In this document: one piece after another, positions 8,110 through 14,265 of the stretch
Position numbering within the stretch: position 1 is the first letter of the stretch
Layout of the letters: every line of letters starts with the position of its first letter
From: an uncultured Treponema sp.
Lineage (GTDB): Bacteria > Spirochaetota > Spirochaetia > Treponematales > Treponemataceae
Assembly: GCA_947165795.1 (NCBI GenBank)
Contig: CAMVBP010000021.1
Span: 1-15,907, forward strand
Direction: 5' to 3'
Length of the DNA: 15,907 nucleotides
The notes under the pieces: generated by a model
Told to the model about the DNA's origin: nothing
The model's database searches: none
Seen by the model: only the letters and a program-made list of their open reading frames with translations
Program-made: the position numbers and the translations under genes

Positions 8110-8134
8110 ATCAGTTCACTATGTTCTAAGTATT

Positions 8135-8176
8135 ATGCTTGGAGATAAATTAGCCCTTTGGGCTTGGAGGATGTAA
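8135..8176 (+). CDS. Possible 13-codon leader peptide overlapping the rpsP start
   Basis: An ATG at 8135 opens a frame encoding [13 protein letters not shown]. Its TAA stop (8174-8176) shares its last base with the rpsP ATG (TAATG). It lies wholly within the predicted leader and crosses the short hairpin at 8152-8164. No good Shine-Dalgarno precedes it, so it may be chance. If translated, it would couple ribosome movement through the leader to rpsP initiation. Confidence 0.3.
   Translation: MLGDKLALWAWRM
8152..8164 (+). promoter_or_regulatory. Short hairpin directly before the rpsP ribosome binding site
   Basis: AGCCC (8152-8156), loop TTT, GGGCT (8160-8164); the GGAGG ribosome binding site begins one base after it at 8166. 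GCTTGGAG occurs twice in the leader (8137-8144 and 8162-8169), the second copy covering the binding site. A control role is inferred only from position. Confidence 0.4.
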
Positions 8177-8427
8177 TGGTCAAAATCAGACTTAAGAGAT
8201 TTGGTACTAAAAAGCGTCCTTGCTACCGTGTAGTCGTTCAGGACTCTCGTGAGCCAAGAGACGGTGCTTGTATCGAAGAAATCGGAACTTTCCAGCCGAT
8301 TGCTAAGGAAGATGCTCAGGTTTCTATTGATTTGGAGCGTGTAAAGTACTGGATTGGTGTTGGAGCTCAGCCTACTGACATTGTAAAGAAGTTGATGAAC
8401 CGCCAGCGCGCAGCTAAAGCTAACTAA
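8176..8427 (+). CDS. rpsP: Small ribosomal subunit protein bS16
   Basis: bS16 is a primary 16S rRNA-binding protein of the 30S body. The 83-residue product begins [20 protein letters not shown] and continues with DSREPRDG, the canonical bS16 opening. It keeps the [15 protein letters not shown] segment, and its length is typical. A longer reading from a TTG at 8158 is possible, but the GGAGG at 8166-8170 with a five-base spacer fixes the ATG at 8176. It is the first gene of the rpsP-khpA-rimM-trmD-rplS operon. Only 17 bases separate it from khpA, which suggests tight co-expression. Confidence 0.97.
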   Translation: MVKIRLKRFGTKKRPCYRVVVQDSREPRDGACIEEIGTFQPIAKEDAQVSIDLERVKYWIGVGAQPTDIVKKLMNRQRAAKAN

Positions 8428-8444
8428 GGTTTTTGGAGCAGAAG

Positions 8445-8681
8445 ATGGAAAAAGAATTGATTGAATACATCGCTAAATCCTTGGTAGATAATCCGTCGGC
8501 TGTAAATGTAACAGAAACTGAAGGTGAGCGCGGAATGGTATTGCAACTTAAGGTTGCTGATGGCGATATTGGTAAGGTTATCGGAAAATACGGTAGAATT
8601 GCCAAAGCTATGAGAACTGTTTTAAGTGCTTCGGCTGTGAAAGACGGTAAACGTTACAGTCTTGATATTCTGGATAACTAG
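8445..8681 (+). CDS. khpA: KH-domain RNA-binding protein KhpA (YlqC family)
   Basis: This small cytoplasmic RNA-binding protein of 78 residues consists of a single KH fold. The KH signature is visible as GKVIGKYGRIAKAMR at residues 43-57, with the GxxG loop being GKYG (47-50); most relatives carry GKQG there. The C-terminal strand reads RYSLDILD. In other bacteria KhpA pairs with KhpB/Jag and affects cell division and RNA metabolism; the partner gene is not in this window. The start is the ATG preceded by GGAG at 8435-8438, rather than a TTG at 8433 that lies within that site. Its place between rpsP and rimM is the usual one. Confidence 0.93.
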   Translation: MEKELIEYIAKSLVDNPSAVNVTETEGERGMVLQLKVADGDIGKVIGKYGRIAKAMRTVLSASAVKDGKRYSLDILDN

Positions 8682-8695
8682 ATCTGGGATTTGTA

Positions 8696-9238
8696 ATGGA
8701 TACGTCACAACTTGTTGTTGGATTTATCAGAAGTTCGCATGGATTTCTTGGTGAATGTAAAGTTGAGAGTGCTTCTGGAGAGTATGAGCATTTGCTTAAT
8801 CTTAAAGAAGTTACTTTGCAATATGAAGACAAAACTTTTAAAACAGAAGTTGAGTCGGTTTCTTTAGGAAACAATGTTGCTTACATTAAGTTCAAAGGAA
8901 TTGATTCTTCTGAAGCTGTTGCAAAATATGGCAGATGGAGCATTCTGGTTCCTAGAAAATACTGCAAGGCTCTTAAAAAGAACGAGTGGTATATTGAGGA
9001 CTTAAAAAACTGTTCTCTTGTTTATGAAGAGAAAAACGTGCCGGCAACGTCGGTTGCGCCTAAGATAGTAGGAACAATCACAGACGTTATGGAAGGCGGA
9101 GCAGGTTACTTGTTAGAAGTTTCTCTCTCCGAGAATTGTGATAGAAGAGTTTTTGTACCTTTTAATAATGAATTTATTGGAAAGGTAGATGTAGAAAACA
9201 AAACTGTGCAATTGATGCACCTCTGGATTCTGGAGTAA
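8696..9238 (+). CDS. rimM: Ribosome maturation factor RimM
   Basis: RimM helps fold the 3' domain of 16S rRNA during 30S assembly and binds uS19. The 180-residue product has the two expected parts. The first is an N-terminal barrel opening with VVGFIRSSHGFLGECKV (the G..hG..Ge.kv pattern). The second is a C-terminal PRC-barrel beginning near residue 97 with EWYIEDLKNCSLVY and continuing VGTITDVMEGGAGYLLEV. A short extra linker (KNVPATSVAPK) sits between strands of the second barrel. GGGA at 8686-8689 precedes the ATG. A TTG-TAA pair overlaps the start codon (TTGTAATG, 8691-8698). The trmD start follows the stop by 4 bases, so coupling is likely. Confidence 0.95.
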   Translation: MDTSQLVVGFIRSSHGFLGECKVESASGEYEHLLNLKEVTLQYEDKTFKTEVESVSLGNNVAYIKFKGIDSSEAVAKYGRWSILVPRKYCKALKKNEWYIEDLKNCSLVYEEKNVPATSVAPKIVGTITDVMEGGAGYLLEVSLSENCDRRVFVPFNNEFIGKVDVENKTVQLMHLWILE

Positions 9239-9242
9239 TTCC

Positions 9243-10046
9243 ATGAAATTTACTGTGCTGACCTTATTCCCGAAGATTGTTGAGGCTTTTTTTGAAAACT
9301 CAATCATGGCCAAAGCTGTTGAAAAGGGAATTATTGCTTACGATCTGGTGAACATCAGGGATTTTGCTACTGATAAACACCACAGCTGTGATGACGGAAC
9401 GTATGGAGGAGGAGCCGGGCAACTTATGATGCCGGAGCCTCTTGGAAATGCGCTTGAAAGTGTAAATGCCCGAAAGAAGTTTGTTATTTATGTTACTCCG
9501 AGCGGTAAAACACTTAATCAAAAAATGGCGCAGGACTTAAGTCGCAAGGATGAACTTGTTTTTATCTGCGGTAGATACGAAGGTATAGACCAAAGAATTA
9601 TTGATTCCTATGTGGATGCTGAAATTTCAATTGGAGACTATGTAATGTCTTCCGGAGAAGTAGCAGCAACTGTCGTAATCGATACTGTTTACAGATTGAT
9701 TGACGGTGTAATTTCACATGAATCTTTGGAAGAAGAAAGTTATTGCGATGGACTTTTGGAGTATCCACAGTATACTCATCCGGAAAACTGGAAGGGTATG
9801 AAGGTTCCACCTGTTTTACTTAGTGGAAATCATGAGGAAATCCGAAAGTGGCGGCTTAAAAAGCGGTTGATGAAGACTTTGGCAAACAGACCGGATTTGA
9901 TTGCCACAGCCCGAATAAAAGGTCAACTTTCTGACGAAGCCGAAAAGATGATTGAGGAAATTAATGATACTGTTCTGCTGAAAACTCAGAAAAAGTCAAA
10001 GAGAAAGAAGGCAGATAGTAAAGAAAAGAAGCCTGTTGCTGATTAG
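9243..10046 (+). CDS. trmD: tRNA (guanine-N1-)-methyltransferase TrmD
   Basis: TrmD uses S-adenosylmethionine to make m1G37 next to the anticodon in tRNAs reading CNN and some other codons, preventing +1 frameshifts. The 267-residue protein shows the SPOUT trefoil-knot region: TPSGKTLNQ (85-93), [12 protein letters not shown] (108-118), and [13 protein letters not shown] (127-139). The catalytic aspartate falls at D169 in [13 protein letters not shown], the same number as in E. coli and Haemophilus, followed by [10 protein letters not shown]. The last ~20 residues are a Lys-rich tail (KKSKRKK) not needed for the fold and perhaps involved in tRNA contact. Its ribosome binding site lies in the end of rimM (GGAG before the stop). 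Confidence 0.97.
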   Translation: MKFTVLTLFPKIVEAFFENSIMAKAVEKGIIAYDLVNIRDFATDKHHSCDDGTYGGGAGQLMMPEPLGNALESVNARKKFVIYVTPSGKTLNQKMAQDLSRKDELVFICGRYEGIDQRIIDSYVDAEISIGDYVMSSGEVAATVVIDTVYRLIDGVISHESLEEESYCDGLLEYPQYTHPENWKGMKVPPVLLSGNHEEIRKWRLKKRLMKTLANRPDLIATARIKGQLSDEAEKMIEEINDTVLLKTQKKSKRKKADSKEKKPVAD

Positions 10047-10066
10047 TGACTGGCAGGAGAATTATC

Positions 10067-10534
10067 ATGGATTTGATTAAAACTATCGAAGAAACACAGA
10101 AGCGTCCTGGTGCTCAGGGCTTTAATGTTGGAGATACTGTAAAAGTTTACTTCAAAATTATTGAAGGTAAAACTGAACGTATTCAGGTTTATGAAGGTAT
10201 TGTAATCTGCAAAAAGAATGCAGGTGCACGCCAGACATTTACAGTTCGTAAAATTTCTTACGGTGTTGGTGTAGAACGTGTATTCCCATATAACAGTCCA
10301 CGTATTGTTAAGGTAGACGTTGTTCGTCCTGGTAAGGTACGCCGCTCTAAGCTTTACTACCTCCGCGATAAAGTTGGTAAGGGAGCTAAAGTTAAGGCTT
10401 TGGTTGGTGGAAAGATTGCTGCTGAAATCGCTGCTCGTAACGCACGTGCAGAAGAAGCTGCTGCTGCTACAGAAGCTAAAATTAAGGAAGAAAGAGCAGA
10501 AGCTGCTGCAGAAAAGGCCGCAGAATCAAAATAA
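10067..10534 (+). CDS. rplS: Large ribosomal subunit protein bL19 with C-terminal extension
   Basis: bL19 sits at the 30S-50S interface. The 155-residue product matches the family through about residue 112: [48 protein letters not shown] and [21 protein letters not shown]. Standard bL19 ends near residue 115. Here ~40 further residues, almost all Ala, Glu, Lys and Arg ([22 protein letters not shown]), should form a charged helix. The in-frame ATG at 10067, with AGGAG at 10055-10059, is preferred over a start at 10046 overlapping trmD. This is the last gene of the operon, closed by a strong terminator. Confidence 0.96.
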   Translation: MDLIKTIEETQKRPGAQGFNVGDTVKVYFKIIEGKTERIQVYEGIVICKKNAGARQTFTVRKISYGVGVERVFPYNSPRIVKVDVVRPGKVRRSKLYYLRDKVGKGAKVKALVGGKIAAEIAARNARAEEAAAATEAKIKEERAEAAAEKAAESK

Positions 10535-10569
10535 TTTAGAAGTAATTTGAAAAACTTTTGAATTTTTAT

Positions 10570-10602
10570 AAAAACAGGGTTGAAAAAACCCTGTTTTTTT
10601 TT
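10570..10602 (+). terminator. Intrinsic terminator of the rpsP-rplS operon
   Basis: AAAAACAGGGTT (10570-10581) pairs perfectly with AACCCTGTTTTT (10587-10598) around a 5-base loop. Nine T span 10594-10602. The next gene starts only 17 bases later. Confidence 0.94.
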
Positions 10603-10618
10603 GTACCTTATTAATGTA

Positions 10619-11683
10619 ATGTATAATCCGGCTCAAATACAAAAAATAACACAGTCTACAACTCAAAACGTTCAGAAAGTTTTACATGAAGGAAGCAGTG
10701 TAAATGTAAGGATTATCGCAGATAAAGGAAACGGTTCTTACGTTGGAACAGTTGCAGGTGCCAGAGTAAACATTCATTCAGCAAAAAATCTTGCTGCAGG
10801 AAAAAGTTTTCCGGCAACAGTAAGTATAAAAAACGGCATAGTTTATGTTATTCCCAAAGATCAGATAATCGGCGACTCTGCTTTGGAATTATTAAATATA
10901 AAGGCAAAAACTGCCCCGATGTCTGCCGAGCTTCTTGCGCAAAAATTAAATCTTCCGTTTGATGAATTAATGTCCAATATAATAAATTATTCAAAACAAA
11001 TGGAAATGAAACTTGATCCGGAATTTCTTTTAAAAATAAAAAATCTTTCATTAAAGTTCAAAGGAAAAGAAATTCCTGCAAGCAAACTTCTTCTGCTTCT
11101 TGCTCAGAAAAAAATAGAATTATCAGAGGAGCAGATACTTTCCCTGCTTGATTTTCTGGAAAAATATTCAGATGAAGATTCACAGAATGAAAATTCCGGT
11201 TCGAAAGAAAGCTTAAATAAAATAAATTCCGTTCATGGCTGCTGGTATATAGTTCCGTTTGAATTGGTTCAGATTAAGGGTTCTCAACTTCAACCGGGCA
11301 ATATAAAAAATCAGGAAGAAAGTAGCGGGGGAAAAAAATTAGCAGCAGGAATTGCAAAGTTTTTTTATTCAACAGACAATCAGCTTAAAATATTGAATTT
11401 TGACTGCAGAAAAGCACCTGTAAAATACTATTTTAATCTTTTATTTGAAAAAAACGCCTGCAAAAAAATTCAGTTTTGTGTTCAGGCAGATGAAGGGCAA
11501 AAATCACCTGATTCAGACCGTTCAGAAGATTCAGAAAATTCCAACCCTATAGAAGATAAAATTAAATTAATATTTGAGCGGCTTAAAAAGTTTAATGCAG
11601 AAATTGAATGTGTGGATAGCTCGGAAATAGAAAACTATCTTACGGAAGAAGCACAGTATTTTTCTTTTGAAAGCGAAGTTTAG
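10619..11683 (+). CDS. FliK-like protein (YlqG-type), putative
   Basis: This 354-residue protein has no clear enzyme motif. Residues ~1-80 carry a helical start (MYNPAQIQKITQ) and then a small beta domain with GSYVGTVAGARVNI and GKSFPATVSIKNGIVYVIP. The middle is helical with many Leu and Lys. The C-terminal third has a WYIVPFELVQ strand, KYYFNLLFEKN, a Ser/Asp/Glu-rich linker, and a final helix-strand (IKLIFERLKKFNAEIECV) compatible with the FliK C-terminal fold. The strongest argument is position: it precedes an FlhB-tail homologue, as ylqG precedes ylqH downstream of rplS in B. subtilis. The ATG has no Shine-Dalgarno and lies 17 bases after a terminator, so a leaderless or very short-leader mRNA is possible. 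The gene is certainly real; its function in flagellar secretion is inferred. Confidence 0.55.
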   Translation: MYNPAQIQKITQSTTQNVQKVLHEGSSVNVRIIADKGNGSYVGTVAGARVNIHSAKNLAAGKSFPATVSIKNGIVYVIPKDQIIGDSALELLNIKAKTAPMSAELLAQKLNLPFDELMSNIINYSKQMEMKLDPEFLLKIKNLSLKFKGKEIPASKLLLLLAQKKIELSEEQILSLLDFLEKYSDEDSQNENSGSKESLNKINSVHGCWYIVPFELVQIKGSQLQPGNIKNQEESSGGKKLAAGIAKFFYSTDNQLKILNFDCRKAPVKYYFNLLFEKNACKKIQFCVQADEGQKSPDSDRSEDSENSNPIEDKIKLIFERLKKFNAEIECVDSSEIENYLTEEAQYFSFESEV

Positions 11684-11702
11684 TACGGGAGGAAAGTGAA
11701 AA

Positions 11703-11951
11703 TTGGCTGAAAAGTTAAAAAAAGCAGTTGCATTAAAATATTCTCCCGGTATAGAAGCCCCTCTTATTATGGCAAAAGGTTCCGGCGTAATAGCAAACGC
11801 AATTTTAGATGCGGCAAAAAAGAATAACGTTTATATTACGGAAAATACGGAGCTTGTGGAGTTACTTGGCCTTTCAGATGTTGGAACTATGGTTCCTCCG
11901 GAAACCTGGCAGATTCTGGCAGAGATTTTTTCGGTTATTTTGGAGAATTAA
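11703..11951 (+). CDS. FlhB C-terminal-domain homologue (FlhX/YlqH-like)
   Basis: The 82-residue product reads KAVALKYSPGIEAPLIMAKGSGVIANAILDAA and then ends MVPPETWQILAEIFSVI. This is the cytoplasmic half of the flagellar export-switch protein FlhB after its autocleavage site. The NPTH cleavage motif and all membrane segments are absent. Such stand-alone proteins occur beside full FlhB in several phyla. In Helicobacter, one can partly replace the cleaved FlhB tail (literature knowledge). The start is TTG at 11703 with GGGAGG at 11687-11692. A GTG at 11696 is out of frame and hits a stop at once. It lies 19 bases after the FliK-like gene and 5 bases before yraN. Confidence 0.85.
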   Translation: MAEKLKKAVALKYSPGIEAPLIMAKGSGVIANAILDAAKKNNVYITENTELVELLGLSDVGTMVPPETWQILAEIFSVILEN

Positions 11952-11956
11952 ACGGC

Positions 11957-12325
11957 GTGAATACAAGAAAAAAGGGCGATAAAGGGGAGGCTCGAGCCTG
12001 TAAATATTTAATAAATAAAGGATATTCAATAATTGAACGGAACTGGCACGATAAATCAGGCGAAATAGATATAATTGCAGAAATAAACAGCCCGGAAAAC
12101 AAAATACTTGTAATTTGTGAAGTAAAAACCCTCCCAAACGGCACTTTAGACATGATTCAAAAGGAATTAAATGAAAATAAACGTCAAAGAATTGTAAAAA
12201 CTACTAAACGTTTTCTTCTAAATCATCGAGAATATAATAACAGAATCATTCGTTTTGATGTCATTTTGGTAGATATTCCAGGTTTTGAAAGTATTTACCA
12301 TATAGAGAATGCATTCTGTGAGTGA
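11957..12325 (+). CDS. yraN: YraN family (UPF0102) nuclease-fold protein
   Basis: This 122-residue protein has the UPF0102 layout, which adopts a PD-(D/E)XK endonuclease-like fold. The key acidic residues are in place: KGDKGEARACKYL (E11), the RNWHDKSGEIDIIAE stretch (E36, D38) and CEVKT (E55, K57). Similar proteins are linked to DNA uptake or Holliday-junction processing, but a defined cellular role is not settled. It starts with GTG at 11957; GGAG at the end of the preceding gene can serve as ribosome binding site. In many bacteria yraN lies near rplS and rnhB, which fits its position here. Confidence 0.9.
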   Translation: MNTRKKGDKGEARACKYLINKGYSIIERNWHDKSGEIDIIAEINSPENKILVICEVKTLPNGTLDMIQKELNENKRQRIVKTTKRFLLNHREYNNRIIRFDVILVDIPGFESIYHIENAFCE

Positions 12326-12340
12326 TTTATGGGAGAAGCT

Positions 12341-12544
12341 ATGATTTCTGGTGGAAAATCTATTGGGGAAACAACGTTAGTGCTTGATAAAACTGCAGAA
12401 ATAAATTTGCCTCCAAGGCTTTTGGAAATACGTCAAAAGATCCAGAGCCAGGAGTATGTTGATAATGCAATCCAGAGAATTGCACAGGTTATCAGCAATC
12501 ATTTGATTGAAGATTCCGGAGAACTAAAACTTCGCGACATATAA
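12341..12544 (+). CDS. Small FlgM-like protein, tentative
   Basis: The 67-residue product begins MISGGKSIGETTLVLDKTAEI. Its second half, LLEIRQKIQSQEYVDNAI followed by QRIAQVISNHLIED, has the helix spacing of the anti-sigma-28 factor FlgM (V..LR..I..G.Y....IA..I...LLE). The resemblance is at pattern level only. The ATG at 12341 is chosen because GGGAG at 12331-12335 sits five bases upstream; an ATG at 12329 would add four residues but lacks a binding site. It ends a group containing FliK-like and FlhB-tail-like genes, which makes a flagellar link plausible. It could equally be an unrelated conserved small protein. Confidence 0.4.
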   Translation: MISGGKSIGETTLVLDKTAEINLPPRLLEIRQKIQSQEYVDNAIQRIAQVISNHLIEDSGELKLRDI

Positions 12545-12573
12545 AATTTTGTTTCTTTTTTTTATTCCTTTCG

Positions 12574-12624
12574 AATTGCTAAAAACTGTATTTTCTGCGA
12601 TAATTTAATACAAGTTTAGCAATT
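12574..12624 (+). repeat. 10-bp inverted repeat framing a promoter
   Basis: AATTGCTAAA (12574-12583) and TTTAGCAATT (12615-12624) are perfect reverse complements, 31 bases apart. The similarity continues inward with small gaps (AACTGTATT versus AATACAAG). No T-run follows, so it is not a terminator. The left arm covers the -35 and the right arm lies just after the predicted transcript start. Confidence 0.65.
12576..12604 (+). promoter_or_regulatory. Promoter of the zinc-ribbon/earP/efp transcript
   Basis: TTGCTA (12576-12581), 17 bp, GATAAT (12599-12604), with an extended -10 TGC at 12596-12598. Transcription should begin near 12611. It sits in a gene-free stretch of 108 bases after the FlgM-like gene. 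Confidence 0.6.
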
Positions 12625-12652
12625 ATATGCCGGAACGGCACGGGATAAAAAA

Positions 12653-13141
12653 ATGGATAGAAGACGAAATAAAAAATTTTCAAATAACTGGAATAATCAG
12701 AAAAAAGCTAATACAAATAATAATCAAAAACAGAATAATTCCGAAGCGGAAGAAAAAAAATTCCAGTTCAATCCTTTTAATTATAGAAATGAAGAAGCCG
12801 AGCAGCAGAGAAAGCTTGGAATTCAAAAAATCAAGGAAAAAGAAATTATCTGTCCAAAATGCGGTAAGCCGATAGAAGAAATAGAAGGCGCAATGGCCGA
12901 TTCAAAAACAGGTGAACCAGTTCATTTTGACTGCGCATTAAATTCTGTAAAAGAAACCGAAACTGTCGGAGAAAATGAAAAGATTGCATATATCGGACAG
13001 GGAAGATTTGCTGTATTGTATTACGAAAATATTAGGGACCAGAGACATTTTACAATCAAGAAAATTATTGAGTGGGAAGATAAAGGCGTAGAAAAGCCAT
13101 GGCGCGATGAAATAAGCAGCCTTTACAGCAAAGTTAATTAA
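12653..13141 (+). CDS. Zinc-ribbon protein of unknown function
   Basis: The first ~45 residues of this 162-residue protein are basic and Asn/Gln-rich (KKFSNNWNNQKKANTNNNQK) and probably disordered. A compact metal site follows: CPKC at 67-70, with H91 and C94 in HFDC. These make a plausible four-ligand zinc ribbon. The last ~55 residues look like mixed strands and helix (EKIAYIGQGRFAVLYYEN, then RHFTIKKIIEWEDK). No enzyme motif is seen. CGGGA at 12641-12645 gives a modest ribosome binding site. Its stop overlaps the earP ATG by one base (TAATG), so it is translationally coupled to EF-P modification. A nucleic-acid or ribosome role is only a guess from context. Confidence 0.85.
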   Translation: MDRRRNKKFSNNWNNQKKANTNNNQKQNNSEAEEKKFQFNPFNYRNEEAEQQRKLGIQKIKEKEIICPKCGKPIEEIEGAMADSKTGEPVHFDCALNSVKETETVGENEKIAYIGQGRFAVLYYENIRDQRHFTIKKIIEWEDKGVEKPWRDEISSLYSKVN

Positions 13142-14241
13142 TGGAAATCTCTGTTTTATGTAAGGTCGTAGACAACTTTGGCGACATTGGAGTTTCTTAC
13201 CGGTTGTCTAAAAATCTTAAGCTGTTTTATCCAAATCATAATATAAATTTAATAGTTTCTGATTTAGCCGCTTTTAAAAATATAAATTCACTTGTTGACC
13301 CTTCAAAAAGTTTCCAATGTATAGAAGGCGTTGATGTTTACGACTGGAATGCTTCTGATTTTTGCAAAAAAGTTTTTTCAGAAAATGACGGCGCAAAATT
13401 AAGTATAATTATAGAATGTTTCCAGTGTGGAAGACCTGAGTGGCTTGAAGATATTTTGTTCGTTCAAAAGCTGGAACGTACAGTAAATATTATCATGCTT
13501 GATTATTTAACTGCAGAAGCTTACGCCGAAGATTTTCACTGCCTTCAGTCTTTAACAAGAAGTGCAAAAGTTCAGAAAGTAAATTTTATGCCGGGGTTTA
13601 CTGAAAAAACAGGCGGCCTTATAATCGGAAAAAATTGGGAAGAAGTCCCGCACTATAATGAAAATGGAAATATCTTGATTTTTACCTACAGTTTTGATTT
13701 TGTGCCGGTTATTAAAGCAATAGGTTCCTGTGGAAAGAAAATCATAATTGCGCAGGGCGCCGGAAAAAAATCCTTTATGGAAGCTTATTCTAAAAGTGAA
13801 AATAAAGTTTTATGTGACGAACTGCCTTTTATGAATCAGAATGAGTGGGACGATATGATGAAAACCTGTTCTGCACTTTTTATTCGCGGCGAAGAATCTT
13901 TATCGCGGGCATGTTTAAGCGGAATTCCGTTTGTATGGCAGGCTTATCCGCAAAGCGAAAATTATCATCTTGTAAAAATGAATGCTTTGCTTGAAGTTAT
14001 GAAGCCTTTTTTTGATAAAAATCATTTTGAAATTATAAATGCTCTATGGCTTGATTTTAATTCATATAATCAAAATGAAGATAACGGCGAAAATATTTTT
14101 AAGCATTGCAAGGCCTTTGTAGAAAATCTTGTGCCGCTTTCTGAAGGTTTTAAGACGTTTGCGCTCTCTTTAAGAAAAAATGGAGACCTTTGTCATAACT
14201 TGATGACATTTATTGAAAAAAAATATATAATAAATAAATAA
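13141..14241 (+). CDS. earP: EF-P arginine rhamnosyltransferase EarP
   Basis: EarP transfers L-rhamnose from dTDP-L-rhamnose to a conserved arginine of elongation factor P. The 366-residue protein has a normal length for this inverting GT-B enzyme. The N-terminal nucleotide-sugar/acceptor loop reads VVDNFGDIGVSYRL, with D11 and D15 matching the functional aspartates D13 and D17 of the Pseudomonas enzyme. The C-terminal donor-binding segment is FIRGEESLSRA (R249, E251-E252) followed by GIPFVWQAYPQ and E273. ECFQCGRPEW near 92-101 and LDYLTAE near 120-126 are also family-like. The acceptor gene efp follows 24 bases downstream. The genes for dTDP-rhamnose are not in this window and must lie elsewhere if the enzyme works. 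Confidence 0.93.
   Translation: MEISVLCKVVDNFGDIGVSYRLSKNLKLFYPNHNINLIVSDLAAFKNINSLVDPSKSFQCIEGVDVYDWNASDFCKKVFSENDGAKLSIIIECFQCGRPEWLEDILFVQKLERTVNIIMLDYLTAEAYAEDFHCLQSLTRSAKVQKVNFMPGFTEKTGGLIIGKNWEEVPHYNENGNILIFTYSFDFVPVIKAIGSCGKKIIIAQGAGKKSFMEAYSKSENKVLCDELPFMNQNEWDDMMKTCSALFIRGEESLSRACLSGIPFVWQAYPQSENYHLVKMNALLEVMKPFFDKNHFEIINALWLDFNSYNQNEDNGENIFKHCKAFVENLVPLSEGFKTFALSLRKNGDLCHNLMTFIEKKYIINK
14200..14231 (+). promoter_or_regulatory. Possible internal promoter for efp
   Basis: TTGATG (14200-14205) and TATATA (14224-14229) are 18 bp apart, with TATAAT overlapping at 14226-14231, inside the end of earP. It would let efp be expressed more strongly than earP. The region is very AT-rich, so chance matches are likely. 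Confidence 0.35.
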
Positions 14242-14265
14242 TTTAGTGTTTAGAGGTAAGGGATT

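Noticed and set aside
8158..8175. TTG start giving a longer rpsP product
   Set aside because: It lies upstream of and across the GGAGG binding site; the bS16 family begins at MVKIRL, which matches the ATG at 8176.
10046..10066. Longer bL19 starting over the trmD stop
   Set aside because: AGGAG at 10055-10059 is correctly spaced for the ATG at 10067, and the family N-terminus matches that start.
12550..12572. Pyrimidine-rich run after the FlgM-like gene as a terminator
   Set aside because: No stable hairpin precedes the T-run, so factor-independent termination cannot be supported.
12627..12875. An 82-codon frame overlapping the start of the zinc-ribbon gene
   Set aside because: It is a frame shadow with Lys/Ile-rich, motif-free sequence; the other frame contains the CPKC...HFDC site and couples to earP.
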